Origin: Pomphorhynchus laevis
Lineage: Eukaryota > Acanthocephala > Palaeacanthocephala > Echinorhynchida > Pomphorhynchidae
DNA length: 64,000 nucleotides
Assembly: GCA_012934845.2 (NCBI GenBank)
Contig: WNNJ02003660.1
Location: 1-64,000, forward strand
Direction: 5' to 3'
In this document: one piece after another, positions 27,801 through 42,800 of the stretch
Numbering within the stretch: position 1 is the stretch's first letter
How the letters are laid out: the number at the start of each line of letters is the position of its first letter
Position numbers and translations under genes: made by a program
Notes under the pieces: generated by a model
What the model saw: the letters and a program-made list of their open reading frames with translations, nothing else
Database searches by the model: none
What the model was told of the DNA's origin: nothing

Positions 27801-30800
27801 ATTTGTATAAATCGTACTAAAATCGTACGTATTTATATTCTGAAAATTTATTCCTTTTGTCTGTTCTAAAAATTCTTTTGTAGAATTAATACTGAAATAG
27901 TTTTTATACAAGTATTAATTTTGATTATCCTACAATATTTTTTGAAGTGTGCTTTAATTACTTTAAGTATTTTATTCATATAGACAGAAAGTGGTTTTAA
28001 TGTACATTTAAAAGTACTACATATGAACCTAGGTTTTATTGGATTTTTATGTAATTTTGGATTCCAATATAATATATGTATAGTTTTATTATTTGATTCA
28101 ACCTTTATACCCTTTTTATCCATTATAGAATAGTGACTTGTAATAATTGTTTCAAAACTCAACTCACTACGTTCATGTGTATACTCATGAACTTTATACT
28201 TATTTTATCCAAGAAAATCACTATTTTTGAAAGTAAATACTTAAGTATTTTCGTGAGAAAATAAGAATTTTCTAAATATTTCACATTTAATATTTCATGG
28301 AATGATCATTGAGAAGTATTTTGAAAATTTTCAAAAGAAGAGTAAGCAGCAATTTCGATTTACAAATGTACTCATTCAAACAATTATTCCAAAGAAACCG
28401 ACTTTTATGTGATAGATGAATAAAGAACTTACAGCGTCATATTTGTGTTGCCTAAAGTTATTGTTAAATTATCGTCAATTTCAGTAAGTGCTACAGTTCT
28501 AAAATAATAAAATTGCCTATTTTAATATTATTTTCTATAGTTTTACTTACAAATATCTGAGATCCGTAAAACGTTGAAATTCAATACTATCCAAATAATT
28601 AATAGATTCTATGATTGACCTTGATGCAAATATCTTGTGATTAACATTAAAATTTGCAATTTACTTACAATTTAGTTATACCGGCTGGATTATCAATTGC
28701 TTTTATGAAAGATAAGTCTCCCTTCAAAATATAGCTAAAAATAAAATATAACGATTATAACGATTTGTTAATGTGCACTTGTTGTTTAGATTTAGTAAAA
28801 CTTTGTTAAAAGTTTCTTTTCTAGTTTGTAGGACCTATTCCGAGTTTATTCACTATTTATTCACCTATTCCGAGTTTATTATATTTTCTATACAATTTTC
28901 TATTTAATTTTTGAAGCAGGATCGAAAAAGTAAAATTTTAATTTTAATATTTTACGAACTTATCTTAGCATCATCAGAAAAAATACTTAAGGTATATATA
29001 AAATATTTTTCTGATGATTCTAACAGAAGTCAGCGAAATATTAAAATTGAAATTTTCTTTTTTGATACTGCTCCTAAAATTCAGTAAAAATTTGATCATT
29101 AAAATCAAATATTTACAAGTAAGGAAATATATTAATTTGTAATAGGCATTTATAAATAATTTTAAAAGAATTTTGTTTATCAAAATTTCAAAGAATTTCA
29201 AAGTCCGTATTCCAAAGAAAAATAAAATATAACGATTATATTTATATTTTTGATAATAATTGACCCATTGTTTATTGAAATTTGAGAATAAAGAACATAA
29301 TAGCAGAAACGTATTTCCTTCAATATTGTTTTGTATAATTTAAATATTATTTCGTGGAATAATTTGTATAAGTTCCTCCATATGCATTGAATACCTTCAC
29401 GGTTGGTTTTTGACACATAAAATATTTAAATATTTTTTCCTCTTAATTTTTGACATCTTGCAAAATTAATGTATTTATCCAAATTTTTGATAATAGAGTG
29501 ATAAATAATAAAATATTAAGATTTCATTAAAATTTGACATTTAAAATTTGTAGTTACAAAAATTGTAAATTCCCAAGATTAATTTATAAATGAGAAAATT
29601 TTGTTCATAAAAATTTCAAAAACGTTAAAATTATAAATATTTAATTTTGATGATCCATTTTTCTTTATTAATCAGAAAAAAATAGTATTTTTTCTGATTT
29701 CTATTTTTTGAACTTTCAATGTTCAAATAATCTATTATATTTAATATTTACATCAACTCTAACTTTAATAATGATTTGATAAAATATAAATTCAAAATAT
29801 AAATGGAAAATTTTGTGAGCAAAAATATTATCCAGCAACAAATGCACTAAGCCTTTTACTTTAAATTAAAACTTACATTTCGACATTCAGAAAATTCTTA
29901 AAGCTCCACTGCGCATTCGTAATATTTGTAATTCTTATCTTTCTAAAAACAAGACAATAAATGGTTATCTTTTCTAATCTTAATCAAAAATGCTATAAAT
30001 TATGCTCAAAAATCTACTATTATAATTTTTGGTAAAAAAATTGATCACTGCCATTTGATTTCGGCAGGTGCTCAAAAATTTGCAATTATAATAACTCCCT
30101 ATGAAAATTGTCATATAAGAAGGATAGAGGACGTTAAAGGGCCGCTAGGTGCCAGTCGATTAAGTATTAAGAAGGCACATATTGCCAATTAGTATCTTCG
30201 TGGAGTGGCCCAGGCAAAGTATGTTTGACATTCGTCGATCAACGGCTAAATAATTGGCCGGCTTACATCAGTTGTTCGGATAGTCATTCCACAAAACAAT
30301 CTCAGATCACTCTGATGACAGAATTTACGGATTGGGCAATGGACGAAAATGCAGAAGAGAGTCACGGAGTCCTGTTATCTTACAGTAGCGATGTTGGATC
30401 ATCGAAGGATATAGGGAACGGGAGCTAGCCAAACAAACAAAATCAATTCAATGACACCAACAAAATATTGGACAATGGACGAAAAGTCGGAAGAAAGGTT
30501 CGGACACCTGTTTCATTATAGTAGCGAAGTTGGATCATCCAAGAATATCGGGAACGGGAGATAGCCGAACAAACAAAATCAATCCAATGACACCAACAAT
30601 ATATTGGACAATGGACGAAAAGTAGGAAGAAAGGTTCGGACACCTGTTTCTTTACAGTAGTGAAGTTGGATCATCAAAGAATATCGGGAACGAGAGATAG
30701 CCGAATAAACCATGACAATAAAAATTACAAGCAACAAATTTACAAAATATAAATTAAGTGCGAAGAGCAATAGTCAACTTACTATTGACTGGAAGCTTTT

Positions 30801-33800
30801 ATTGTCAGGTACGTGTGACCAGACAATTGTACGGAGACAACGAAAGAGGCATCAACATCCGAAGCAGACTACCCTTCATATGACATTCCATGATAGCGAA
30901 TGTCATATCGCTATCGTGGAAGGAACCAGAATAAGTTGAAGAGATGGTTCGCTTCGGTCTTGAAAAAGTCGGAGTGACTTCTCTTCACTATTCTGGAACT
31001 GGAACTCAGTCCCAGTTCCAGAATAAGATAGTGTTTGGGATGAACGGACTTTCTGATTTGAATGTGAGTGGTGTTGAATTATTGCACTATCTTCTCGTAA
31101 CAATTTGTGCATAACTAAAACAATGTTTGAACATAAGAAGATGCACAAATGCACATAGCATCAGGATTCACTCAGTTAAAAATCAGTGATCGATTTTGTA
31201 ATCGTTTTATCTGATCTGCGACGTTATGTTCTGGACACTCGTATGAAGAGATGGGCTGGGCTGTAACCAATCGCTACCTTGTAGTTAGTGTACTGCTATG
31301 ACAGGATCGGATGCTAGACAAGCCTGGTAAACCCAAATGTTATGTAAGTGCGCGTTGAAAGCATCTAGCAGATGTTTCTGTCAAAGAACGTTTTTCTGGC
31401 TACATGCGGGAGGACTTTTCTCGGTTGCCAGAAGATATGAATAACATTGATCAGGATTGGAAAATGTTCAAATCTTCGCTTGCGAAAGCAACTGTGAAAA
31501 GTTGTAGCTCAAAGGCCTTAGGTGTTTGTCGTGGAGGAAATACTTTAACTGCTTGGTGGACACTAAACAGTTAGAGATTTTGTCCAACAGAAGAAGCTGG
31601 CTTATAAGGCAACTTTGTCAGATAAATCAGTGGAAGCTGTAGAAAAGTACCGAGGGCAAATAGATTTCAGCTTGAGCAGTTACCGAAGCGAAGAAGGCGG
31701 CTTGGGAAAAGTTTGGAGTGCACTTAGAACTTTATTATAGGTCAGCTTCGAAGATGTTCTGAAGGACGAACGGGGTTTGTAAACCCCATATGTACGGAGT
31801 TCAAACATCGATTGATTTCGCTGTAAGCACATGTTGGAAAATATTCAATAATAAAATTCTTCACGAAACTCTAAATTCACTGAATGAAGTTTCATATGCT
31901 GATCTTGCAGCTCTTCCACACATTGAGGCAATTTTTGCCAATTTAAAATAAATGTTCTAAATTTTCTAATGGTACCATCAAAAATTTCCTCATCAATAAT
32001 TATTAACCTTCATCAACTTAAAAAGTTTTATCAAAATCTTCGTTTCTTATCAATAAACTTTTGCTGGGAAGACATGTATGCTTTAGAATTCATAATTTTC
32101 GTTTTATCGACATCATTGGTCTCTAGAAATTAAAGGTGTCTTCTCCTTATAAGACATATGATACTCTTTTAATACCTATCAAAAATAAAAGGTATCTTCT
32201 CTCTTTAGTCGAAGCTTAAAACTAAGAGCTGCATCAACTTGTCGTTCCACACGAGCGTTTTACACCCACACTGGGAGAAGGAAAGTTGGTTACGAAGTAG
32301 ATGGGTTTGAACAATGATGAACAATAATTATTCAGAATTGACATTATTTATAACTTATGTTCTTGTGTAATTTTAAAAAATAAAGTTTTCCTTCAAAAAA
32401 TTATTAACTTCCATCAATACAAAAATATTGCTGGGAAGACCTGTACAATCAGAACTTTTAATATCCATCAACTTTAAAAGTTTTTTCAAAATCTTCGTTT
32501 CTCATCGATAAACTATTGTTGGGAAGATTACTGTACAATTATGTCTTAGAGTTCATAATTTTCGTTTTATCGACAGCCATGGTTTTATATCCAAATGAAA
32601 GAAAATGCTAAAAGATTAAGCTAAATGCGTAAAACTCGATATAAAATATTCCTATTAACTATCAATTCCCCATTTAATAGTCGACAAATGCGTTTATCAA
32701 TTCACCTGATTTTACAATGAACAAACGTATACTAACCAAAATGTTCAAAAAAGATAGAAACACAATTGACTATAAAATTTTTTAGCAAAGATTTTTTACT
32801 GATTTTTAAGATTTTTTAGCAAAGATGAACAGTACACGAATCAAATCAGCTAACTGAGTCTACGTATTTAATATAATTATAAAATAAACAAAACGTAACA
32901 ATGCTAAATCAAAATTTAATAATTAAATAATAAAATAAATAATTGTTATCAGATTTTTTATAATTTATAAGTTAAAATAAAAAATTGAAATTTAAAATAA
33001 ACGTCATTTTTATGAATTGATTATAAATAACAGACGTTGTATCATAATAAGAATTAGAGGTTATCAGGGGGAACTGCTATGCTATTAGGTTTCGGACACT
33101 AACTCCTCTACCTAACATAGCAGCGGGTCCAAATACATGCTAATGATGTATTTCCTCTGATAAAACTATCTAGTATCTTATTCTAATATAAAGTATATTA
33201 TTTATTAGCCATCCATAAAAATTTGCCACTTAAGAGTTTAAATTTATTCTTTGTATTATTGTGTTGATTTATATATTTTATTATTTTCAGCTTGATGTTA
33301 TTTTTATAGTAACCTAGTTTAAAATATGTATCTATTAAATTATTTAAATGATTTTGAAGAAAGCCAATAACATTACAAATTGTTGCAATTCTTAAAATTT
33401 CATTATTTAATGTATTATATTTTATATCATATGGTATGTATGAATGCTCGTGCAAAAATATGTTTCTTGTAAATTTAAATGTGTCATCTTTAAGATATAA
33501 ATTAATAGTAGTTTTAGTTAATGTTAATTTAATGTCCAAATCTAGATATACACCTTTATCATCAATATTGGTTTTGTTAAGAATAAGGCTTTCTGGATAA
33601 ATGTGCTAACTAATTGAATAAAAATTGCTAGAATTAAACACACATATATCATCGATATATCAAATCGATGATTTATTTTTCCTCTGATTAAATTTAATTA
33701 ATTCTATAGATTTTCTATAATTTAAATCAAGTTAAAATAAAAAATTGAAATTTAAAATAAAGTCATTTTTATGAATTGACTAATAAATAACAGACGTTGT

Positions 33801-36800
33801 ATCAGAATAAGGATTAGAGGTCATCAGGAGGAACTGCTAGGCTATCAGGTTTGATATGACATATAATATGTCATCTTTACGATATAAATTAAAAGTAGTT
33901 TTAATTGATTTTAATTAAATGTTCATATCTAGATATACACCTTCTTTACTATAAATATTGGTTTTGTTAAGAATAAGGCTTTCTGGATAAATTTGTTCGC
34001 TAATTGAATAAAAATCATTAGAATTAAATACACATTTATCATCAATGTATCAATATATACATACATATATCATAAACATATCATATATATGATATATATA
34101 CATATATATCATATATATGATATATATATCATATATATGTAATTTACGATATAAATTAATAGTAGTTTTAGTTAATGTTAATTTAATGTTCATATCTAGT
34201 TATACACCTCCTTTATCATCAATATTGGTTTTGTTAAGAATGAGGCTACCCGGATAAATTTGATCGCTTATCGAATAAAAATTGCAAGAATTAAATACAC
34301 ATATTTCAGCGCTTGCGCCATGCTCCCTGGTTCGATTCTGTAGTCTTTCTAAGCGTCGACTCCGTCACTCTTTTCGTATGTATAAACGCTTTCTTAAACG
34401 TTCTCCCAACTCACTCCCTCCAAATCTTCGTGATTCCTACTTTTTTCAACGCCGTTCAAATCTCATTCTAATACGTACTAAACGTACTCTCTTTTGGCGA
34501 AATCAACTCGAGTCATCTTCCAACTCTAAATCTCATTGGAAAATCTTAAACTCAATTCTTTCACGATCATCTACTTCTTGTAATATAAATCCTGATGAAT
34601 TTTCTTCTTATCTACAAACTAAGCTATCTAATTTACTTACCCTACTACCCGTAGCCCCCTTGTACCCACTCTTCTCTTTAAATACTTCTCTCCCAGAACT
34701 ATTCCACCTTCTTCCCGTTTCGTCTGATGAAGTTTCTTCGGTTCTGCTGTCATTACCTAATAAACCCTCTCCTTCTGACCCAATTCCCACTCACTTGCTT
34801 AAAAATATCTGCTCCTCTATTTTACCCTTCCTAACCACATTGTTCAAGTCGTCCATCCGTAGCCGTACATTTCCTTCCATCTGGAAACGCGCCACTGTTC
34901 GTCCTCTCATCAAAAAAACAATCTCTCGACTCCTCACTACCATCTCCGTACCGTCCTATTTCACTTCTCCCAACCCAATCTAAACTCCTTGAGCGTCTCG
35001 TTCTTAAGCAAAGTTAATACATATCTCTTTTCCTCTAACTTATTTCCTCCCTTCCAAGCCGATTTTCGCTCTAATTACTCTACCGAAATTGCATGTCTTA
35101 AAGTTTATAACGACTTACTCATATCGCGCGATCATAAATTATGTAGTGTCATAGTTTCTCTTGATCTATCGTCTGCTTTTGACATCGTCAATCACTCGAT
35201 TCTTCTCCATCGCCTTCGTCATGATTACGGCTTCTATTTACCCACTGTATCATGGTTTTCTTCATATCCATCAAACCGTACATTTTGCGTCTATTCTAAT
35301 AATTCTCTCTCCCATCCTTCGTCCATCCCGTCCGATGTTCCGCAAGGCTCCGTATAAGGCCCTATGCTTTTCTCTCTTCTTTTCGGTAATTTCACTTCGA
35401 TTTCTCAGAAAATAAAACTTCCATGTTATGCAATATGCTGATGACATTCTCAACTATGATCATGCACCTGTTTATCGTATTCACGATCTTAGTGTTTCTG
35501 CTTCCGATTGTCTTGCCTCAATTTCCAATCATATTTCTTCCCTTCGCCTTTCTCTGAATCCTGAAAAATCCAAAATTATGTGGATCCTACAACGACGCCT
35601 CGGCTTCGAAACTTCCTCCGTATCATTAAATTCTACAATTCTTCCTATCGTTGATAATCTCGATTTCATAGGCTTCCATTTCGACAACCGACTTTCACTT
35701 AAACCTTTCGTTAGAGATAAAGCACGCTCATATACCTTAATACTCCGCAACCTCCGTCAAGTTCGTAGATTGATCGATTTCCCTTCTTTTATGACTCTCA
35801 TATCTTCTCTCCTTTTATTCAAGACTCGATTATTGTCTTCGTCTATTTTCCAACTTACCTAAATCCACTCTTCTTCCCCTACAACGCATCGTCAACCCAG
35901 CCGTCCGAATTCTCCTCCGTCTTCGTCGTTTTGATTATACATCCTACCATCTTGCTTCTCTCGATTTGCCTACAATTTATTGTCGTGTTCAAATTCGTCT
36001 TCTTCTCGTTGCTTTCCGCCTTGTAACTTTTCATGCCCCTTCATTTCTCAACCTTCCTTTTCTTGATAATTCTCGACCTGTTTACTGTTCCTTACGTTCC
36101 TGTAATTCCCTTCTTTTACATGTCCCAAACTACTCTACCTCCTTTGAACTTCGCTTCTTCCTAGTGGCTGCTCATCTATCGTGGAACCATCTGCCCATTC
36201 ATATACGCCAATCAACTTCCCTGCAGTGCTTCAAACGACAAATCCGATTCCATTTAAACAATTTATCTGTTTGACTTTTTCATTTTTGTTTGTGCACTTG
36301 TAAGCGTACAGCTTGTACGCATTTGCCACATTAAATAAATTTGTATTAATATTATATATCATCAATATATCGAAACATGTATTTCATATCTTTATATAAT
36401 TAAGATTTATTTTTTAAACAGTTATGAACAAATTCATATTCTATAAAGCATAAAAATAAGTAAGCTATAATTAAGCTATTATTACCAGCAATTGGAACAC
36501 CTTTTATATGTCTAAAAATAGATGTCCCTACCTTTAAATAATTTTGATTTATTAAAATATTTAAGGATTCTATTAATTCAATTTTATCCATATATTTATA
36601 TTTATTTGATGGTATAATTTTTGTTAGATAGGCGTTATAATTATTATAACATATGTATATCTTTTTCCGAATATAAGATTAATTAATTTTACTAACGCTT
36701 CTTTAATATCTACTAAACCTAGATTTGTATAAAGAGTACTAAAATCGTATGTATTTATATTTTGAAAATTTATTCCTTTTGTCTGTTCTAAAAATTCTTT

Positions 36801-39800
36801 TGTAGAATTAATACTGAAATAGTGTTTTATACCAGTATTAATTTCGATTACCCTACAATATTTTTTAAAGTGTGCTTTAATTACTTTAAGTATTTTTTTC
36901 ATATAAACAGATAGTGGTTTTAGTGTACATTAAGAAACACTACGTATGAACCTAGGTTTTATTGGATTTTTATGTAATTTTGGATTCCAACATAATATAG
37001 GTATAGTTTTATTATCTGATTCAACCTTTATACCCTTTTTATCCATTATAGAACAGTGACTTGTAAAAATTGTTTCAAAACTCAACTCACTGCATTCATA
37101 TGTTAGATTTTCATTTAAATCATTAGAATTAACCTCTTTCGTCAGTATATCATAATCAAGCTTTTTGCATATGAAGACAAAGTTATTACTAGCTTTATTA
37201 ATAGTTGTTATTATTTAGTTATCCTTAAATTTAGTAAGTTATGTATACATATATTTATTAATTTGATCTTTCCTTTTATAATTATTTGTTATTTTAATTT
37301 TCTATCTAATTTTATCTAATATATAAGTTTTTCAAATGTTTAGTTTTGATGTATTTAAGCTTTTACCATTAATCAACTTATCAAAGTAAGCATTTAAGTC
37401 ATTATATAACTAATTGTAAATTTTATTTCTATTGTTATTATTATTTAATCTATATTTATACCCTTTTGATAGCATTTTCCTTAATTCATTGTTTTCAATT
37501 AATTCTAGATTATGGGTACATATCTTTTCATTTATTTTAATAAAATTAAGACTTTTGCAATCGCATTCAGCTTCTATGATGTTTCTAATATTATCGTTAC
37601 ATATAGATTTCAATTCTTTGTTATAATTACAAATTAATCGTCCTAATGGCGATAACTGCTTATACCTTATTTTAGGAATATATTTTCTTAAATCTGACCC
37701 TTTTATTTCTTTACTTTAGAATTATTTATAAGTCTGGCTATATTTATGTTATCTATACATATATTAATGAAGTTTATGCTTAATGTATATTTTCTATTGT
37801 TATTATTAACATTTATTGTACGATTATAGTATTTTAAATTACAATAACTGTCTATTATACAACTTAGTCTATCATAGTCGTAAATTAATTTTTGATTTAT
37901 TAAACATATGATATCTTTAGAAACACTTCTTATATTTACATAAAGATATTTTAGCTTATTATCTCTTAAAAGTTGTTTTAATATTTCTTATTAGTCATTT
38001 ATATTTATCTTTTTTTAATATTTTTAACTCTATTTTTCTTATTCCTTTTATCGCCGTGACTTCTTGGCTTGCGTTTAATAGGATTATTATAATATAGTTG
38101 TTTGTTATGTACTATACTACTTCTGTCAATTCCTTGTACCACGTCATTCAATCCTAATGGGTACATGGAATTAAGCGTTTTAATCTAAAAATCTTCTTTT
38201 TCTAATAGTTTTTGATTAAATATTGCCTTATTTTCTTCAACAATATGTTCTAAAATAAATAATTTACAATATCCTATAACATGTTCTATTAAAATGCACA
38301 ATTTATGCTGAACCGAAAAGTTCAGCATGACTAAAAAAAGTAATCATCATTTGAAATAAAACAATAGTATAACCTGTTTAGAAAAAATACAACTTACAAT
38401 AGAACAGCCGTGATGTTTTCAATTAATAGATGGCTCCTGTTGAAGTTATTAAATGTCAATTCTCTAAAACAATAGAACAATTACATTAACGGAAAATGTA
38501 ATAACGTGATCAAATTCAGAGGTCATACTGGGTTATAAGATTATTGATATATGATATAAAATTGACCTAATTCTGAAAGTAGAGCTTTATCGATGGATTC
38601 TTTTTGTATTTAATATTCACATTCTTTTGTGATTTAAAAAGTTTTGTGAAATGATTTAGAATGTGAAATGTTTTGATAATAAAAACGTTTTGTGATTTAA
38701 CAAAACATTTATTTTTTAAGATTTATTTTTTACGAATTTAAAGTTTATTTAAAAAATCAAGTTTATTTAAAATTTTCCGATTTTCAATTAATTTGATAGA
38801 TATAGTTGGGCTTCATAAAAATTTTTGAGTAATTAGGGGAACATGCGGAATTTTTAGAATCCAATGAAGCTTTAAAATAATGGAAAGAATAAATTCATAA
38901 AATATAATACACCAAAGGAATGAATGCATCTTTTGTTTTAAAATCTATCAGAATATAAAAACGAATTCCAAGATTATTTAAAAAATCAAGTTTATTTAAA
39001 ATTTTTCGATTGGCAATTAATTTGATAGATAAAGTAGGATTTCATGAAATCTTTTAAGTTATCAGTGAAACATGCGAAATGTTTAGAAACAAATGAAGCT
39101 TTAAAATACTCGAAATAAAAATTAAATAAGTTTAACACAAATTTAAATTGAATAAACAAACGATATCTTAGAGTCGTATTTTCTAAATAAATTGTTGTAA
39201 TACAGAAAAAATTTATTTCTAAAAGATGACAGGATTGTTCATTGTTTAAATTTTTAAGATGCTATTTAAATTAAATTATGACCGATTCTAGATATTATAT
39301 TATCATGTTTCAGACGCCTATTCATTGACCCAACAAAGCAGCAGCGCCAAATACGCGCTAATGACGTATTTTCTTTGCTGAATTTTGATTATTTAGTGAA
39401 GCTTATTTTAATACAAAGCATATTATTTATTATTGATTGTCGATTTACACGGTATTTTATGGTATTTATACGGAATTTTACGAGTACACCATTGTGTGTC
39501 CCAGGGCAGGTGTAGCAGCAAATTATATTTTATATATTTGTACACTTGAAAGTGTCCCTGTAAAACATCATTTCTATTAAAATGAATTAAGTGCCTGATG
39601 CATGGTTAAATTGCAATAGTCACTGCTATGCACAGAGCTTATGCTAAATTCCCTCCGATGATTCAGATTAAGGGTATTTCTGATTTTTCGAGCTTTAAAC
39701 TTTGTTTAAGCCTGTGTTAAGGTGCCTATAGATGATTATAGAAGTCACGGTACTGATGAGCTCCGTAAGTGCGAAACGCGTATACAGTTGTTTAAGTTTA

Positions 39801-42800
39801 TCGTCACACATAGGATGACTGGACATACGTAGCGACTTTGAATATTGCGAGAATAATTCCGTTCTATTTCTTGATCTGATGAAGATATATGGAACGCTGC
39901 CTGGTGTTTATGCCTCTTCATGAGGAAAACATAGTGATTTATTTACGAGTACACTAGTGTGTGTTCCAGGGCATGTGTAACAACAAATTATATTTTATAT
40001 ATTTGTACACTTTAAAGTGTCCCTGTAAAACAGCATTTCTATTAAAAGGAATTTAGTGCCTGATGCGTGGTTAAATTGCAATATGCACTGCCATGCATAG
40101 AGCTTATTCTAATCTAATCTAAATGCGAGTGGTTTAGATTTAGATTAGAGGGACTCTCTAATCTAAATGCGAGTGGTTTTGAATTATTGCCCTTTTGTTC
40201 TCGTAACAATTTCTGCATAACCAGCACCATGTTTGAGCATTAGGAAATCTATAGATGCATATGACATCAGGATTCTCTCAGTCAAAGATCAATATTCGAT
40301 TTTGTAATCGTTTCATCTGATCTGCGACGTTATGTTATGAACACTTGTGTGACGAGAGAAGCTGATCTGGCAACCGATCACTACCTTGTAGTTAGTAAAC
40401 TTCGATGGCCGGATCAGATGCTAGACAAGCCTGGTAAATCCAAACGTGTGTGAGGGCGTGCTGGGAGCATCTAGCAGATGTTTCTGTCACAGAACGTTTT
40501 TCTAGCTACATCCGGGAAAACTTTGCTCGGTTGCAAGAAGAAGTGAAGAGCATTGATCAGGAATGGAAATCATATCCTCGCTTGCTAAAACTACTGTTAA
40601 AAGTTGTGGCTCGAAGGCATTAAGTGCTCGTCGCGGAGGAAATACTCGAACTGCTTAGTCGACACCAACAGTTAGAGATTTTGTCTAACAGAAGCGAATA
40701 AAGCGGCTTGGAAGAAGTTTGAAGAGCACTTAAAACTTGATTATAGGTCAGCTTTGAAGATGTTCTAGAGGACGATCAGGAACCTTCGTGTTGGAAAGCA
40801 GATAACTCATCAAACTGTCTATGACAAGAGAGGATCTATGCTGACTGACATTTAAGAAATTCTTGGTATGTTGTAAAGATTACCACATGGAGTACCACAC
40901 TATCTTCGGGTAGCTGTGTCTTCTCTGTATGAACAAAGTATGAGTTGTCTTCGTGTTCTAGGTGGGAAGTCTGAATTATTTCCAGTAGGCGTTGGCTTCG
41001 TCAGGGTTGTCCTTTGTCTTCACTTTTGTTCCTTATTTACATGGTCAAAATTTTAAGACGGGCTGCTCTGACGGATGTCGGTCTTCAGTTCGGTTTCATC
41101 AGGATACCATCTCTGATTTTTGCAGATGACGTTATTTTGTTGGCTTCTTGTCCTGAGGATTTAATATGCATACTACATTGATTCACGATGGGATATCAAG
41201 CAGAAGGGATGTTGGTTAGTACCTTTAAGACTGTCTCTATGTGTTCGTCTCGGATTCAGATGCCATTGTCAATTTGGATTGGGGAAAAGTTTATTCCTGA
41301 TGTGGAGGATTACAAGTATCTTGTGGTATTGTTCTCGAGGGACGGCAGGAACATCAAGGAAATTGAGAAGCAGATTCTCTCAGCTAACGCAGCAATGCGT
41401 TCTCTGTACAGGTCTGTTCTGGTGAAGCAGGACCGAGTTCCTTCTGCTGTAAATATGAGAATAATATAACAGATATTAATGTGGATTATGCAGAGTCAAA
41501 ATCTAATAAGCTAATACAGAATGAAATAAATAACGTACGAAACTAGATTATTAAAAATTATTTATCTTTGAATTGACTAAATCCAACATAATTCGCTTTG
41601 CATTGAAATCATATCCGTAAAGAGTTGGCCGTTAAAAACTTTGGACTTACCAGGGTTAGTTCTACTAACATCTTAATGGTACGTTTTTCCAAATATTTAT
41701 CTTGGAAAGGTCATGTTGATGACATTGTAAAAATGCTCAAGCCAACTATTATTTATTCGCAGTTTAAGAACACTGGGTTTAACACCTAATCAGTTACGAT
41801 AATTTACAACGGCGTCATGCGTTTTAATGTCTGCTTACGCGGTAGCAATTATACCGCTATTGATTGGCATTGAAGACAAATGCCCTCGAATCAATCAATT
41901 CTGGTACGCGGATGATGGTAATTTAGTCGGTGAACCTAATCAAATCTACAATTCATTCAAACTTCTATGCGAACACGGATCTGCGTTTGGATTCAATATA
42001 AATAAGGAAAAGTGTGTGCTGCTAACTACACCTGATAAAGCCTCTACTATGTACGAACTATTTAAAGACCCAGGAATAAAAATCGCCGTTGATGGAACCA
42101 TAGTATTGGATGCTCCGATCGGTGATAATAATTATATTCACAAAACGATAAGCTCAAAAATTTTTAAATACTGCTTGTTGATCGTTTAGCTGACGTCGGT
42201 GTTATTGATTTACAAGTAAGCTATGATAGTATGAACAGAGCTTTACAGCATAAATATATACACATGCAACGAACGACGAATTGAATAAATGGTTGGTTCG
42301 AAGAATTAAATGATATTATTTTGCGTCGCTTTGACGAACTTTTTAATTTGAACTCAACAAACGACAATTCCATGTGGCCATTATTTTCGCTCCCATTAAG
42401 ACATAGTGGTCGTCGCATAGTTGACCCACGAGTCACATCGCAAGTAGAGTTCGAAAACTCTGAGAAGCTATGCCTTCCTAATCTAGCCGGCTTGAATGGG
42501 GTTGAGTAAAAGGCGGAGCAAGATAAGTATATTTCCCAGGTACGTACATCAAAAAACGAGACGCACAAATCCCTACTTTTGGATAAGCAATCTGATTTAG
42601 ATAAAACTGCTATATACATATTGGAGCACCTACAAATCAAGGGTACGGCAAACTTTGCGTCATTAGTGTTTTCCTGTTTTAGTGATGAAAGCAAATCGTT
42701 GGTGACGATAATTCAGCGCATTGCTCATAAATTGGCAATTAGAAAAATACACACATACGTAGAGGAATTTACACGCCTTAGGGCAACAATTGGTATACAA